NCBI RefSeq assembly: GCF_040096185.1
Contig: NZ_JBBMFF010000270.1
Span: forward strand, 40,277-104,276
Source: JAZOXB01 sp040096185
Lineage (GTDB): Bacteria; Bacillota; Clostridia; Oscillospirales; Oscillospiraceae
DNA: 64,000 nucleotides
Reading direction: 5' to 3'
Part shown: piece by piece, positions 8,425 through 16,827 of the stretch
Layout: every line of letters begins with the position of its first letter
How positions within the stretch are numbered: position 1 is the first letter of the stretch
Notes under the pieces: model-generated
The model's input: only the letters and a program-made list of their open reading frames with translations
What the model was told of the DNA's origin: nothing
Databases searched by the model: none
Program-made: the position numbers and the translations under genes

Positions 8425-8847
8425 TCAGGAAAGTTCTTTCAAAAACTTTTCCAAACTTCGCAGGCCGGCATTGATAGAGCGAGTAATTCGGCTCTTATGG
8501 GTGCCCTCCGCTTTTGCAATATCCGATTTGCTCATGCCAAGAAAATAGTGCGCATAAATCCGATTCCGCTGTTTCTCCGGCAAAGAGGCAAGTGCCTGAT
8601 ACAGCCTGGCATTTTCTTCTTTCCGTTCCAAAATATCCGCAGGTGTCAGGACAATTACCAGAGCGTCACGCTCGACATTGGCATCATAGTCCAGCGAAAA
8701 ATATGCTTTGTGCCGGTATGTACGCAAAATATAAGCCGCCTCATTCAGCTTATACTCATGGAGCAAATCAGCCACTTCGTCCGGCACTTCCACAATGGTA
8801 TCAGTTGTATAAAACGGGTAATAATCCCGCAGATTGATCTTTTTCAT
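8425..8847 (-). CDS. Sigma-70 region-4-like regulatory protein
   Basis: 140 residues from ATG 8847 (GGAGG 8 nt upstream). The C-terminal half reads as sigma region 4: LASLPEKQRNRIYAHYFLGMSKSDIAKAEGTHKSRITRSINAGLRSLEKFLKEL, which ends with a clear helix-turn-helix (SKSDIAKAEG). The N-terminal half (YYPFYTTDTIVEVPDEVADLL) has no sigma region 2 core-binding sequence. It is therefore probably a transcription-activating adaptor, like the sigma-like proteins of Tn916-family elements, rather than a complete sigma factor. It precedes the structured region and the recombinase operon and probably controls them. Its own leader holds two terminators. Confidence 0.7.
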   Translation of the reverse strand: MKKINLRDYYPFYTTDTIVEVPDEVADLLHEYKLNEAAYILRTYRHKAYFSLDYDANVERDALVIVLTPADILERKEENARLYQALASLPEKQRNRIYAHYFLGMSKSDIAKAEGTHKSRITRSINAGLRSLEKFLKELS

Positions 8848-8973
8848 TAGATTATCCTCCAATTTCAATTTTTGAGTTGATAGGCAAAATCGAAATCAGA
8901 GGGCGGGGAGCGACAGCCAGGAGTTCCGCCTACAAGAAAAAAATCAGATAGGCTTGTCCGCCTTTCAGATATG

Positions 8974-9010
8974 AAAAAAGCGCGTACCTGTTTTATTTCA
9001 GGAACGCGCT
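8974..9010 (-). terminator. Strong intrinsic terminator (minus strand)
   Basis: AGCGCGTTCCTG and CAGGTACGCGCT form a 12-bp stem with one mismatch and an 8-nt AT loop, followed on the minus strand by TTTTTT. Confidence 0.8.
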
Positions 9011-9064
9011 CATAGGAATATTTTGTTGAGTATTGGGGAAAAGGATAAAAATATGTCGATACAA

Positions 9065-9092
9065 AAAGCGCCGCAGCGTTTTGAGCTGCGGC
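9065..9092 (-). terminator. Intrinsic terminator (minus strand)
   Basis: GCCGCAGC/GCTGCGGC form an 8-bp perfect stem with a 7-nt loop, followed on the minus strand by GCTTTTTGT. It lies 217 nt after the winged-helix regulator stop. Confidence 0.75.
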
Positions 9093-9308
9093 ACTAAAAG
9101 ATTTTCGGCTATATCGTTGTCGGTTTCTGTAGAAATATTGGACCTTCCAAATGTGCATGTCTGCCCCCATACCTGGGGGAGCACAAACAGATTAGAACGG
9201 TATTGCTTTTATACTTCCCCCAATCTGTTACTTTGGGGACATTATATAGGGTATAGTAATCAGCCTCCGTTCACCTTTTTCTCAGAAGTTAATCAAGATG
9301 TTGTAATT

Positions 9309-9758
9309 TCACTTCTTTTGCTGCGTTGTGTCAAATTTATATCCAACACCGCGCACACTGATAATATAATCTGGAATGTCCGGGGATATTTTGAGTTTTT
9401 GCCGCAGCCGACTCATTATGTTATGAATCGCAGTTAGTTCGTTCTCAACATATTCCTCACTCCATACATGGTAGGCTATGGTTTCAAAGGTCATTACTCG
9501 TCTTCGATTCATAAGCAATAAGTAAAGGGCATTAAACTCTCTGACCGACAAATCTACCTTTTTCCCTTGGACAGCGACCTCTCTTTCTTCCAGACAAAAA
9601 TACAGATCACCTTCCCGAATTTCTGTTAAAGGTTGAGACGTATCTATCCGTGCGCCAAAAGAATCCGGGTTAGTACATGGGATGGCCGAAAAGCCCTGCT
9701 GTTGTTCTGTTTCAAGGACAAACTGTATCATTTCGCGTTTCTGCTCAACATCAAGCAA
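9309..9758 (-). CDS. OmpR/PhoB-type winged-helix regulator, start region damaged or unusual
   Basis: The last ~95 residues are an OmpR-type DNA-binding domain: VDLSVREFNALYLLLMNRRRVMTFETIAYHVW, then LTAIHNIMSRLRQKL and the wing VRGVGYKF. No phosphoreceiver domain is present. The given start is a TTG at 9758. The frame stays open up to 9824 and encodes a plausible N-terminus (LAVLDLSENGRQIGEKLFV) but has no start codon there. ATGGGAAACTAG at the end of the dtxR-like gene would become ATG-GGG-AAA-CTA with one more G, so a one-base deletion is possible. It is the last gene after the DtxR-type regulator. Confidence 0.65.
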   Translation of the reverse strand: MLDVEQKREMIQFVLETEQQQGFSAIPCTNPDSFGARIDTSQPLTEIREGDLYFCLEEREVAVQGKKVDLSVREFNALYLLLMNRRRVMTFETIAYHVWSEEYVENELTAIHNIMSRLRQKLKISPDIPDYIISVRGVGYKFDTTQQKK

Positions 9759-9811
9759 AACAAAAAGTTTCTCACCAATCTGCCGGCCATTCTCCGATAA
9801 ATCAAGTACCG

Positions 9812-10195
9812 CTAGTTTCCCATGTCATCACCTTCCTTCCTTAAAGCGTCTTTCAATTTCTGAAAGGATTCCTCGCTGATTGCGTGTTCTATCCGGCAGG
9901 CGTCTTGCTCTGCCGTTTCCTGATCGACACCGGCAGCGACAAGCTGCTCCGTAAAGAATCGGTGCCGTTCATAAATTTTCTCGGCAATCTCCCGGCCTAT
10001 GTCTGTCAGATGGAGAAAACCATCTTTATCCACGGTCAGAAAGCCACCGTCCCGCAGGACACCTACTGCATGGCTGATACTCGGTTTGCTAAAGCCCATG
10101 TGTCGGGCAAGATCAACAGAGCGTACCATGCCGGATTTCTTTTGCAGCATTAGTATGGCCTCTAAGTAGTCCTCGCCTGACGCATGAAGTTTCAT
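9812..10195 (-). CDS. DtxR/MntR-family metal-dependent repressor
   Basis: 127 residues from ATG 10195 (GGAGG 5 nt upstream). The N-terminal winged helix is SGEDYLEAILMLQKKSGMVRSVDLARHMGFSKPSISHAV; the metal-binding and dimerisation helix follows, with the typical RHRFFTEQL...AEQDACRIEHAISEE sequence carrying the His/Glu/Cys ligands. Length matches the short MntR/IdeR-like members without an SH3 domain. Such proteins bind DNA when loaded with Fe2+ or Mn2+ and shut off uptake genes. It is the gene after the two ABC transporter genes, which strongly suggests that the transport cassette is metal-regulated. Confidence 0.88.
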   Translation of the reverse strand: MKLHASGEDYLEAILMLQKKSGMVRSVDLARHMGFSKPSISHAVGVLRDGGFLTVDKDGFLHLTDIGREIAEKIYERHRFFTEQLVAAGVDQETAEQDACRIEHAISEESFQKLKDALRKEGDDMGN

Positions 10196-10206
10196 CCGTT
10201 CCTCCC

Positions 10207-11955
10207 TTATGTAAGGCTCCATCCAGCAGATTTTTTTCGGATATTGACAAATTCCTGATAAATTCCGGCTTTTGCCATAAGCTCATCATGGGTTCCCTGT
10301 TCGCTAATCTGTCCATTAGAGATTACCAAAATCTGATCTGCCTGCCGGATGGTATTCAGCCGATGTGCAATTACAAGTAATGTCTTACCCTTGACCAGCT
10401 CATTGATTGCCTCCTGAATGTAACTTTCATTATCAGTATCGACACTGGCTGTTGCTTCGTCTAAAATTACAATCGGGGCATCTTTCAGAATACAGCGGGC
10501 AATAGAAATACGCTGTTTCTCGCCGCCGGACAAAGTAGCGCCGCCCTCGCCAACAACAGTCTGAAATCCATCCGGCAGAGCCATGATAAAGTCATAACAC
10601 CGAGCTTTCTTAGCTGCCTCATAGACTTCCTGTTCAGTGGCGTCAGGTTTGCCCATGCTGATATTGTTATAAATTGTGTCTTGGAATAAGTACACGCGCT
10701 GGAATACCATGCTGATTTGTTCCATCAACTCAGCCAGCGGCACATCCCGAATATCCGTCCCGCGAACCGTTACCGTTCCAGATTTCACATCCCACAGCCG
10801 CGCCAGAAGGTTCGCAATCGTGGATTTGCCACCGCCAGACGGTCCCACAAGTGCGGTCATGGTATTCTTCTGCATAGAGAAGCTGATGTTGTGCAGGACT
10901 TCCTTGTCCTGATAGGCGAAGGCCACATCGCTAAATTGTACTTCTGGCTGATCCGGCTGTGCCTGTGACAGAATATGTTGATTTCCGTTATCGGGAAGTT
11001 CGGGCTCGTCCAAAACAGCTTCAATGCGGTCTAATGCGGCATTCATCACGGTCAGTCGGGTTGCTTCTCCATAAAGAGCTTTCAGAGGCCCAAAGAGATC
11101 AAAGACAAACAGCAGCACGCCCAAAAGATAAGCCAGGGAGAGTACGCCTTCCTGATGTAAAAAAACGGATAAACCGAAGATAGCGGCAATACCCACGCCA
11201 TAGAGAATGTTTAAGCCAGTGGTCCACGGTGTCATTTTCTGCTCAAACTTCGTATTGACATCCCTTGATTTTTTGAAGTTTTCCGTTAATTCGTCAGATT
11301 TTTCTCCGAGCAGATTGTAACTTTTGATAACCCCAATTCCTTCAGCAAAAGACAAGACCGCATCCGTCAAATTCTCGCTTTGGTTTTGACGCCCGACAGC
11401 CTCCTTGAAGGAAACCTTATTCATATATTTTGCAACCAGCGATGCCAGCAAGGTAATGATTACCGCAATCAGCCCAAGTCTCCAATCCAGTACGAACATA
11501 AAAACAGCTAAAACCAAAGTAGACAGCATATAGCTCATCATGTTGCCAATGGTACTCATAGAAACTTCCTCAATGAAAACCATATCCGTACTGAGAACAG
11601 AGCTGATTTTGCCAATATTCCCCGATGTAAAGTAACCCATCGGCATTTTTCTTAAATGATTTCCCAACTCCATCCGTTTATCAGCAAAGATCATAAATCC
11701 AGCGGCACTTTGCAGACGGTCGCTCAAATAGTGAACCACTGTCTGAACCACTACAACAGCTAATAATCCAAGTCCGACAAACAGACAGGTCTTTCCAGTC
11801 AGCGTATTATCAGCAAACCCGGCAAAGACAATAAACGCCATGAAGATCGGCATTTTGGAGAGAATGGACTCGACAAATGCACATAGAAATGCAGCCTGAA
11901 TACGGCTTTTATACCTCCCGGAGAGGTTCAGGATTCTTGAAATCAATGCAAACAT
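10207..11955 (-). CDS. ABC transporter half-molecule B (permease-ATPase, siderophore-import type)
   Basis: 582 residues: six-helix transmembrane domain (1-~300) and a nucleotide-binding domain with Walker A GPSGGGKST, signature LSGGEKQRISIA, Walker B IVILDEATASVD and the switch histidine in IAHRL. The fold is that of type IV exporters. However, pairs of this kind beside iron regulators (YbtPQ, IrtAB, and the transporter pair of the streptococcal equibactin locus) import ferric siderophores. It starts directly after the stop of the partner gene, with which it should form a heterodimer. Iron-chelate import is inferred from context; a drug or peptide exporter is the alternative. Confidence 0.85.
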   Translation of the reverse strand: MFALISRILNLSGRYKSRIQAAFLCAFVESILSKMPIFMAFIVFAGFADNTLTGKTCLFVGLGLLAVVVVQTVVHYLSDRLQSAAGFMIFADKRMELGNHLRKMPMGYFTSGNIGKISSVLSTDMVFIEEVSMSTIGNMMSYMLSTLVLAVFMFVLDWRLGLIAVIITLLASLVAKYMNKVSFKEAVGRQNQSENLTDAVLSFAEGIGVIKSYNLLGEKSDELTENFKKSRDVNTKFEQKMTPWTTGLNILYGVGIAAIFGLSVFLHQEGVLSLAYLLGVLLFVFDLFGPLKALYGEATRLTVMNAALDRIEAVLDEPELPDNGNQHILSQAQPDQPEVQFSDVAFAYQDKEVLHNISFSMQKNTMTALVGPSGGGKSTIANLLARLWDVKSGTVTVRGTDIRDVPLAELMEQISMVFQRVYLFQDTIYNNISMGKPDATEQEVYEAAKKARCYDFIMALPDGFQTVVGEGGATLSGGEKQRISIARCILKDAPIVILDEATASVDTDNESYIQEAINELVKGKTLLVIAHRLNTIRQADQILVISNGQISEQGTHDELMAKAGIYQEFVNIRKKSAGWSLT

Positions 11956-13740
11956 TTATCTTCCCTCCTTTGCAGTAGATACTTTCCACTCGGCGCTGTC
12001 CTGAGCCGCTTTCCACAACTTTTGGTATTCTGGGCAAGCTTGAATCAGCTCCTGATGTTTTCCGGTTGCCACCATCTTTCCGTGATCCATAACGCATATT
12101 TGATCTGCGTTCATTATAGCGGGAAGTTTGTGAGCGATAACTACCAAGGTTTTTCCCTTCACCAGCTCCGCAATAGCAGCCTCCATTTTTTCCTCATTTT
12201 CTGGATCAGCATAGGCCGTGGCCTCGTCAAGCACTACAATCGGGGCATCCTTCAATATTGCTCGCGCCAGGGAAATTCGCTGGCGCTGCCCCCCGGAAAG
12301 CATTTTCCCCGCATCGCCCGCCATGGAGTGAATACCTTGCGGCAGCTTTTCCAGAAACTCCATACACTGGGCTTTCTTCGCCGCCTCCATTACTTCCTCA
12401 TCGGTAGCATCCAAACGTCCAAGACGGATATTTTCCAGCAGGGAGGTGTTAAACAGGTACTGATCCTGAGCCACATAGGAAATGCGGCTGTTCAATGCCT
12501 CCAGGCTCATATCACAAAGTTTCTGCCCGCCAATGGAAATGCTCCCTTTCTGCGGGTCATAGTAGTGGATCAACAGTTTTGCAAGGGTGCTCTTGCCAGA
12601 ACCGGATTCACCAACCAGGGCAGTTTTTTGTCCTGCTTTTGCCACAAGGGTAATATCGTGGAGGACTTCGTTTTCCGCTATTATCGGTTTCCCATCTGGG
12701 CCAGGCTGTGTCGTTTGATACGCAAAGGAAACATGATCGTAAGAAATGTTAAAATCCTGTCCGTGGAAATCATCCTCAGCAGCTTGCAGCGGTGCCGCAT
12801 TTAACATCTGTTCAAGTGCCGTGATCTTATAATTCAGATTCGGAATCGTCTCCATAAAGCCCAGTGCTTTCAGGAGAGGAATCCCAATGCTGAGGGAAAG
12901 GCAGAGGACTAAAATCAAATCAGGTAAAGTGCTTATGCCACAGAGAACAAACCATGCCCCAAGAGGCAAAGTCAGAATAACAGTGCAGGGCAGCAGACTT
13001 CCGTATATCGCCATCCAGGGCCAGGCGGCCTTATACCATGCCAAGGTATAATCCCGATAGTCCGTTACATCCTTGCGGAAGTTCTCGTAAGATTCACTCT
13101 CCCGGTTGAAAACCTTGACAACCTCCATACCATTGATGTACTCAATGATCGTGTTGTTCATTTTCTGTGCAGACTGATAGTAGGGACCCATGCGCTTCAT
13201 TCCAACAGAGTACATAATGACCATGGAGAGCAGGCTGATCGGGATAGAGGCCAAAGACATAAGAGCCAGTTTCCAGTCCGCACAAAACATAGCAACATAA
13301 ATCACCAGCGGGATCAGCAAATTTGCGATACCCTCCGGGACTGAATGAGCAAGGAGCAATTCCAAGCTGTCCACATCATCGACAAACAGCTTTTTGATTG
13401 TCCCTGTCCCTTTTTCCTCCACAATGCCAAGGGGAAGTTTCTCAAACTTCTCTTGCAGAGATACCCGCAGCCGGAACAATGTGTTATATGCTGCTTTATG
13501 AGAAATTGATAATCCCCATCCATATAAAACCGCCTGCAAAACAAGACAGATCAAAACCCCTATAACACGCAATAAAACAAATTCTGTCTCAACAGAATCG
13601 CCCATAACCAATGGCGAAATGACCTGATAGGCCAGCACAAAAGGCAGGACGCCCATAAGAACGCTGACCAGTACGACAACCGTGGCCACATACATATTTT
13701 TCTTATATGGCCCTGCGTACTCAAAGATTTTTTTGAACAT
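11956..13740 (-). CDS. ABC transporter half-molecule A (permease-ATPase, siderophore-import type)
   Basis: 594 residues with six predicted membrane helices and a nucleotide-binding domain: Walker A GESGSGKST, signature LSGGQRQRISLA, Walker B IVVLDEATAYAD (Ala-Tyr-Ala where Ser-Val is usual) and switch histidine in IAHKL. It forms a pair with the gene at 10207-11955, which follows without a gap. An intrinsic terminator 44 nt upstream separates the pair from the ECF transporter genes, so expression may be partly independent. Context (DtxR-type repressor, ECF transporter, AraC regulator) favours uptake of a metal chelate. Confidence 0.85.
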   Translation of the reverse strand: MFKKIFEYAGPYKKNMYVATVVVLVSVLMGVLPFVLAYQVISPLVMGDSVETEFVLLRVIGVLICLVLQAVLYGWGLSISHKAAYNTLFRLRVSLQEKFEKLPLGIVEEKGTGTIKKLFVDDVDSLELLLAHSVPEGIANLLIPLVIYVAMFCADWKLALMSLASIPISLLSMVIMYSVGMKRMGPYYQSAQKMNNTIIEYINGMEVVKVFNRESESYENFRKDVTDYRDYTLAWYKAAWPWMAIYGSLLPCTVILTLPLGAWFVLCGISTLPDLILVLCLSLSIGIPLLKALGFMETIPNLNYKITALEQMLNAAPLQAAEDDFHGQDFNISYDHVSFAYQTTQPGPDGKPIIAENEVLHDITLVAKAGQKTALVGESGSGKSTLAKLLIHYYDPQKGSISIGGQKLCDMSLEALNSRISYVAQDQYLFNTSLLENIRLGRLDATDEEVMEAAKKAQCMEFLEKLPQGIHSMAGDAGKMLSGGQRQRISLARAILKDAPIVVLDEATAYADPENEEKMEAAIAELVKGKTLVVIAHKLPAIMNADQICVMDHGKMVATGKHQELIQACPEYQKLWKAAQDSAEWKVSTAKEGR

Positions 13741-13783
13741 AAGCCCTCCTTATATTGAGCCGTACTGTCTGTGCTTCAAAAAC

Positions 13784-13812
13784 AAGAGGCCGCCAAAGTA
13801 AAGCGGCCTCTT
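13784..13812 (-). terminator. Intrinsic terminator between ECF and ABC genes
   Basis: AAGAGGCCGC/GCGGCCTCTT form a perfect 10-bp stem with a 9-nt loop, followed on the minus strand by TTGTTTTTG. It ends or attenuates transcripts coming from the ECF genes. Confidence 0.75.
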
Positions 13813-13866
13813 ATCATTATCTTTCTGTCCAGTCAAGGCGGCCCTGACATTCATAATTTCTAAAAT

Positions 13867-15333
13867 TCACTGGCGGATTCGGAAAAAATCCAAAACCTTT
13901 TTACTGCCGGATTCGTCCAATGGATAGCTTTCTTTTATTTGCCCTTTTTCCATATGGACTACATACGAACATCCCGCCATCACCAACTCCGGATCATGCG
14001 TAATAACAAGAAGCGTTTTGCCCTGATCCGCGAGTGACTTCAAACTCCGCGCAACTTCCCACATATGTTTGAGATCAAGCCCGCTGGTTGGTTCGTCAAA
14101 CACAATGATCTCCCGGTTACTCACAATGGCAGATGCGATCGCTACCCGCTGTTTTTGCCCGCCGGAAAGAGAAAGCGGGTGCCTGTCTTTATATTCCAGC
14201 AGATCAAACTGTTTAAGGATTTCATCTGCAACAGTTTCATCCTCGTTGTCCATGCTCAGAAGCACTTCATCCATCACGCTTTCGGTAAATAGCTGATGGC
14301 TGGTATCCTGCATTACCATGTAGCAATGTTTGAGCCGGGCTTTCCAATCAAGGGTTTTCCCGTCAACCTGCAAAAGGCCACACTTCTTTTCCAGTCCGCA
14401 AATACAGCGGGCCAAAGTAGATTTTCCAGCGCCATTCAGGCCGATAATGGCAATCGTTTCTCCAACAGGCAGTTCAGCACTCGGAATATGGAGGCTTTCC
14501 GGTTCCCGCTTTTTATACGCAAAGCAGAAATTTTGAAATTCCATCAGTTTAGCTGTATGCGCCTGATACTGATTCGCGGGTTTCAACTTCGAGAGAGAAA
14601 ACGGCCGCAGCCCCATTTCTTTTCGAGTGCTATCCGATAAACTGTCAAATTCAGCAGGCGTGTATTCCCGTTCAATCTCCCCATCTTTTACATACAGCAC
14701 ACGATCTGCAAGATCGTGAAGGTAGTAAAGGCGGTGTTCTGCAATCAGAATTGTTTTGCCCTGCTTTTTCCAGAGGCTCAAGACCTGCCGCAGGTCATCA
14801 ATAGCAGCCATATCCAGATTAGAAGATGGTTCGTCAAGGACCATAATTCCCGGTAGCAATACACTTGATGAAGCACAGGCTATTTTTTGCTTTTCGCCCC
14901 CGGACAGAGCAAACACGCTTCGCCCCATCAAATCTTCAATATGATAATCGGAAACTGTACGGTCAATCCTTTTCAGGATATCTTCCTGGGGATAGCCTAA
15001 ATTTTCACAGGCAAAGGCTAATTCACTATCCGTATCCACGTTGAAAAACTGACTTTTGGGATTCTGGAATACAGATCCCACCATAGCAGCCAAGTCATAA
15101 AGCGGCGTATCTGATACGCTTTTTCCGTCCAGAAGGACATCACCCTCTAAATTGCCCTCGTAATAATGAGGCACCAGCCCGTTTACCAAACGGGTAATCG
15201 TTGTTTTCCCACAGCCGGATTCTCCCGTGAGTAAAACAAATTCCCCTGTGTTTATGGTGAGATTGACATTTCTAATCCCTCCGCCGCTGGATTCTTCACC
15301 ATAAGAAAAAGAAACATTTTGAAAATCTATCAT
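13867..15333 (-). CDS. ECF transporter double ATPase (fused EcfA-EcfA')
   Basis: 488 residues from ATG 15333, which overlaps the stop of ecfT (ATGA) and has GGAGGG upstream. Two complete nucleotide-binding domains are fused: first Walker A GESGCGKTT with signature LSGGEKQKIA; second Walker A GLNGAGKST with signature LSGGQKQRVA; both have DEP(S/T)S Walker B ends. Standard ECF systems use two separate ~280-residue ATPases; the fused form is frequent with MptD-type S components. It energises uptake through EcfT and the S component encoded just upstream. Confidence 0.88.
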   Translation of the reverse strand: MIDFQNVSFSYGEESSGGGIRNVNLTINTGEFVLLTGESGCGKTTITRLVNGLVPHYYEGNLEGDVLLDGKSVSDTPLYDLAAMVGSVFQNPKSQFFNVDTDSELAFACENLGYPQEDILKRIDRTVSDYHIEDLMGRSVFALSGGEKQKIACASSSVLLPGIMVLDEPSSNLDMAAIDDLRQVLSLWKKQGKTILIAEHRLYYLHDLADRVLYVKDGEIEREYTPAEFDSLSDSTRKEMGLRPFSLSKLKPANQYQAHTAKLMEFQNFCFAYKKREPESLHIPSAELPVGETIAIIGLNGAGKSTLARCICGLEKKCGLLQVDGKTLDWKARLKHCYMVMQDTSHQLFTESVMDEVLLSMDNEDETVADEILKQFDLLEYKDRHPLSLSGGQKQRVAIASAIVSNREIIVFDEPTSGLDLKHMWEVARSLKSLADQGKTLLVITHDPELVMAGCSYVVHMEKGQIKESYPLDESGSKKVLDFFRIRQ

Positions 15334-16082
15334 GGCAAAATCCCTCCTGCGGAAATTATCGGGGAAGCAATCGCCCAAAATACTACAAAGCAGCAGAACA
15401 AAATCAGCACCACATCAGCGAAATTGAATTTAAGCTGACAAATATTTGTCCGTTTAACGGGAGCGCCAAGGCCACGGGTAATCGCAGAAGCGGAAAGTTC
15501 CTCCCCAATTTTCACGGAACAGGTAATCATTGGAATCAACTTATACTCCAGTATTTTTGAAGATTTTTTCCCACCGAGTTTAATCCCCCGCATTTTCATG
15601 GCATCACTGATTGCTTCCGACTCTTGAAAGACAGTTGGAAAAAAGCGGAACATGACAGTTAAGGGGATTGTCACTTCTTTAGGCATGTGGATTCTTTCCA
15701 TGCCCGAAATCAATTCACTAACCGTTGTTGTTTTGACTGCATACGCAGCGATTGCAACGCTGGGAAGGATACGGCAGAAAAATCCTGTTGTAAACAGCAC
15801 GAGAAAATTCAATATTCCTGTAAGGTGTGGTAAAACATAAACTTGAACAGCGTAAAAAACAGAGAACACAGCAATATAGCTTACGGCTTTTACAAATTGT
15901 TTTGAAGTAAGCAACAACAGTGCCGGAACCGCACAAAGAACAAGGCGGATCAGCCCCATAGCCTCTCCGCCTGTTCCTCCCATGACAAAAATACTTATGA
16001 TGAAGATGAGCAACAGCTTTGTACGCGGATCAAGCCGCAACCCTTGTTCTGTTTTTTTGCTGAGCAGAATTTCCCGCGCCAT
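15330..16082 (-). CDS. ecfT: ECF transporter transmembrane protein EcfT
   Basis: 250 residues with about five or six membrane segments and a cytoplasmic coupling region, MKMRGIKLGGKKSSK, plus the later SASAITRGLG. These correspond to the A-R-G-type coupling motifs through which EcfT contacts the ATPases. The ATG overlaps the stop of the S-component gene (TAATG) and its stop overlaps the ATPase start, so the three are tightly coupled. Being dedicated to this one S component, it is probably a group I-type ECF system. Confidence 0.85.
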   Translation of the reverse strand: MAREILLSKKTEQGLRLDPRTKLLLIFIISIFVMGGTGGEAMGLIRLVLCAVPALLLLTSKQFVKAVSYIAVFSVFYAVQVYVLPHLTGILNFLVLFTTGFFCRILPSVAIAAYAVKTTTVSELISGMERIHMPKEVTIPLTVMFRFFPTVFQESEAISDAMKMRGIKLGGKKSSKILEYKLIPMITCSVKIGEELSASAITRGLGAPVKRTNICQLKFNFADVVLILFCCFVVFWAIASPIISAGGILP

Positions 16083-16681
16083 TACGCAATACCTGCACGC
16101 TGGAAGTGCTTTTTACAAATTGCTTTGCCAAGCAGACCGCCGACAAGTCCGAACACAAAGCAGGCAACCAGCAGAACAGGAGCAATCCACATCGGCATAT
16201 AGCTATTAAGCGTAGCAGCATATTCCGCACCATAGCCTTCAGTCAGCATAACCATATAGCTTTCGCGGTTCAGGAAAATGGGAGCAAAGTTGCCAAACAC
16301 CCAAATGCTGAACACGCCGCAGGATAGAACGCTGCTCTTTGCGCTTTTATATCCGCCGTTTTTCAAAATTACATCAGCAATCAGACCGCCAACCAGCCCT
16401 GTTACCATCGTAAGATAGCCGTTACCAAAGAACACCATGACCAGGCCGATCAGGAAACCCATGATTGCGGTCATCCCGAATTTTTTAGCCTTTGTAACAT
16501 ACAGCATATAGGGGATGCCACCAATCAAAGGGCACAGCACCGCCATCAGCGGAATAAAAATGGGGATGAAGCCAAGCATCGCCACCAGCATGACAATAAC
16601 AACATAGATAACCGTGTAAATGCCAATCGTGATTAAGTCCTTTCCCTCAAGTCGGGAAGCACTTTTTTTCTTTGCATCCAT
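16082..16681 (-). CDS. MptD/Trep_Strep-family ECF substrate-binding (S) component
   Basis: 199 residues from ATG 16681 (GGAGG upstream). Highly hydrophobic, with a start DLITIGIYTVIYVVIVMLVAMLGFIP and repeated glycine-rich helices typical of the MptD family S components. The family's substrate is not firmly known. Its repeated association with siderophore-type ABC pairs and AraC or DtxR regulators suggests a metal chelate or a related small molecule. Directly upstream lies a palindrome-like operator candidate (16727-16744). Confidence 0.75.
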   Translation of the reverse strand: MDAKKKSASRLEGKDLITIGIYTVIYVVIVMLVAMLGFIPIFIPLMAVLCPLIGGIPYMLYVTKAKKFGMTAIMGFLIGLVMVFFGNGYLTMVTGLVGGLIADVILKNGGYKSAKSSVLSCGVFSIWVFGNFAPIFLNRESYMVMLTEGYGAEYAATLNSYMPMWIAPVLLVACFVFGLVGGLLGKAICKKHFQRAGIA

Positions 16682-16726
16682 AAACAATATCCTCCTATCC
16701 TTGTACGGAAAAATAAAATGTGGCGT

Positions 16727-16744
16727 AGTTAGCATAATCTAACC
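16727..16744 (-). promoter_or_regulatory. Putative operator GTTAG-N6-CTAAC before the ECF genes
   Basis: AGTTAGCATAATCTAACC is a dyad GTTAG-6-CTAAC 46 nt upstream of the S-component start. A near copy (GTTAG-6-CTAAT) lies before the AraC gene at 17810-17827. The half-site resembles the GGTTAG of DtxR/IdeR boxes, but the spacing differs. Confidence 0.5.
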
Positions 16745-16827
16745 ACACCACATATTGTAACTGTTACCGACAATGAATCCAACCCAAACCCGATTTCATT
16801 CTACCCAAAAACGGTATTTTTTTAGGT

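Larger units (their letters stand above)
8848..9308 (-). promoter_or_regulatory. 460-nt leader upstream of the sigma-like gene with two internal terminators
   Basis: No credible gene lies between 9308 and 8848. On the minus strand the region has an AACAGATT/AATCTGTT inverted repeat (9186-9229), then two good intrinsic terminators (9065-9092 and 8974-9010), then 120 nt to the ribosome site of the sigma-like gene. The first terminator may simply end the upstream regulator transcript. Two in a row before a regulatory gene also fits transcription attenuation, as known for the tet(M)/orf12 leader of Tn916. Confidence 0.4.

Noticed and set aside
8993..9184. 63-codon minus-strand frame in the leader of the sigma-like gene, considered as a leader peptide
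   Set aside because: It runs straight through the terminator stem at 9065-9092, has no good ribosome site and no regulatory codon run.
16727..16744. Calling this dyad a standard DtxR/IdeR iron box
   Set aside because: The half-site is similar, but the consensus has the half-sites almost touching, not 6 nt apart, so it is listed only as a putative operator.
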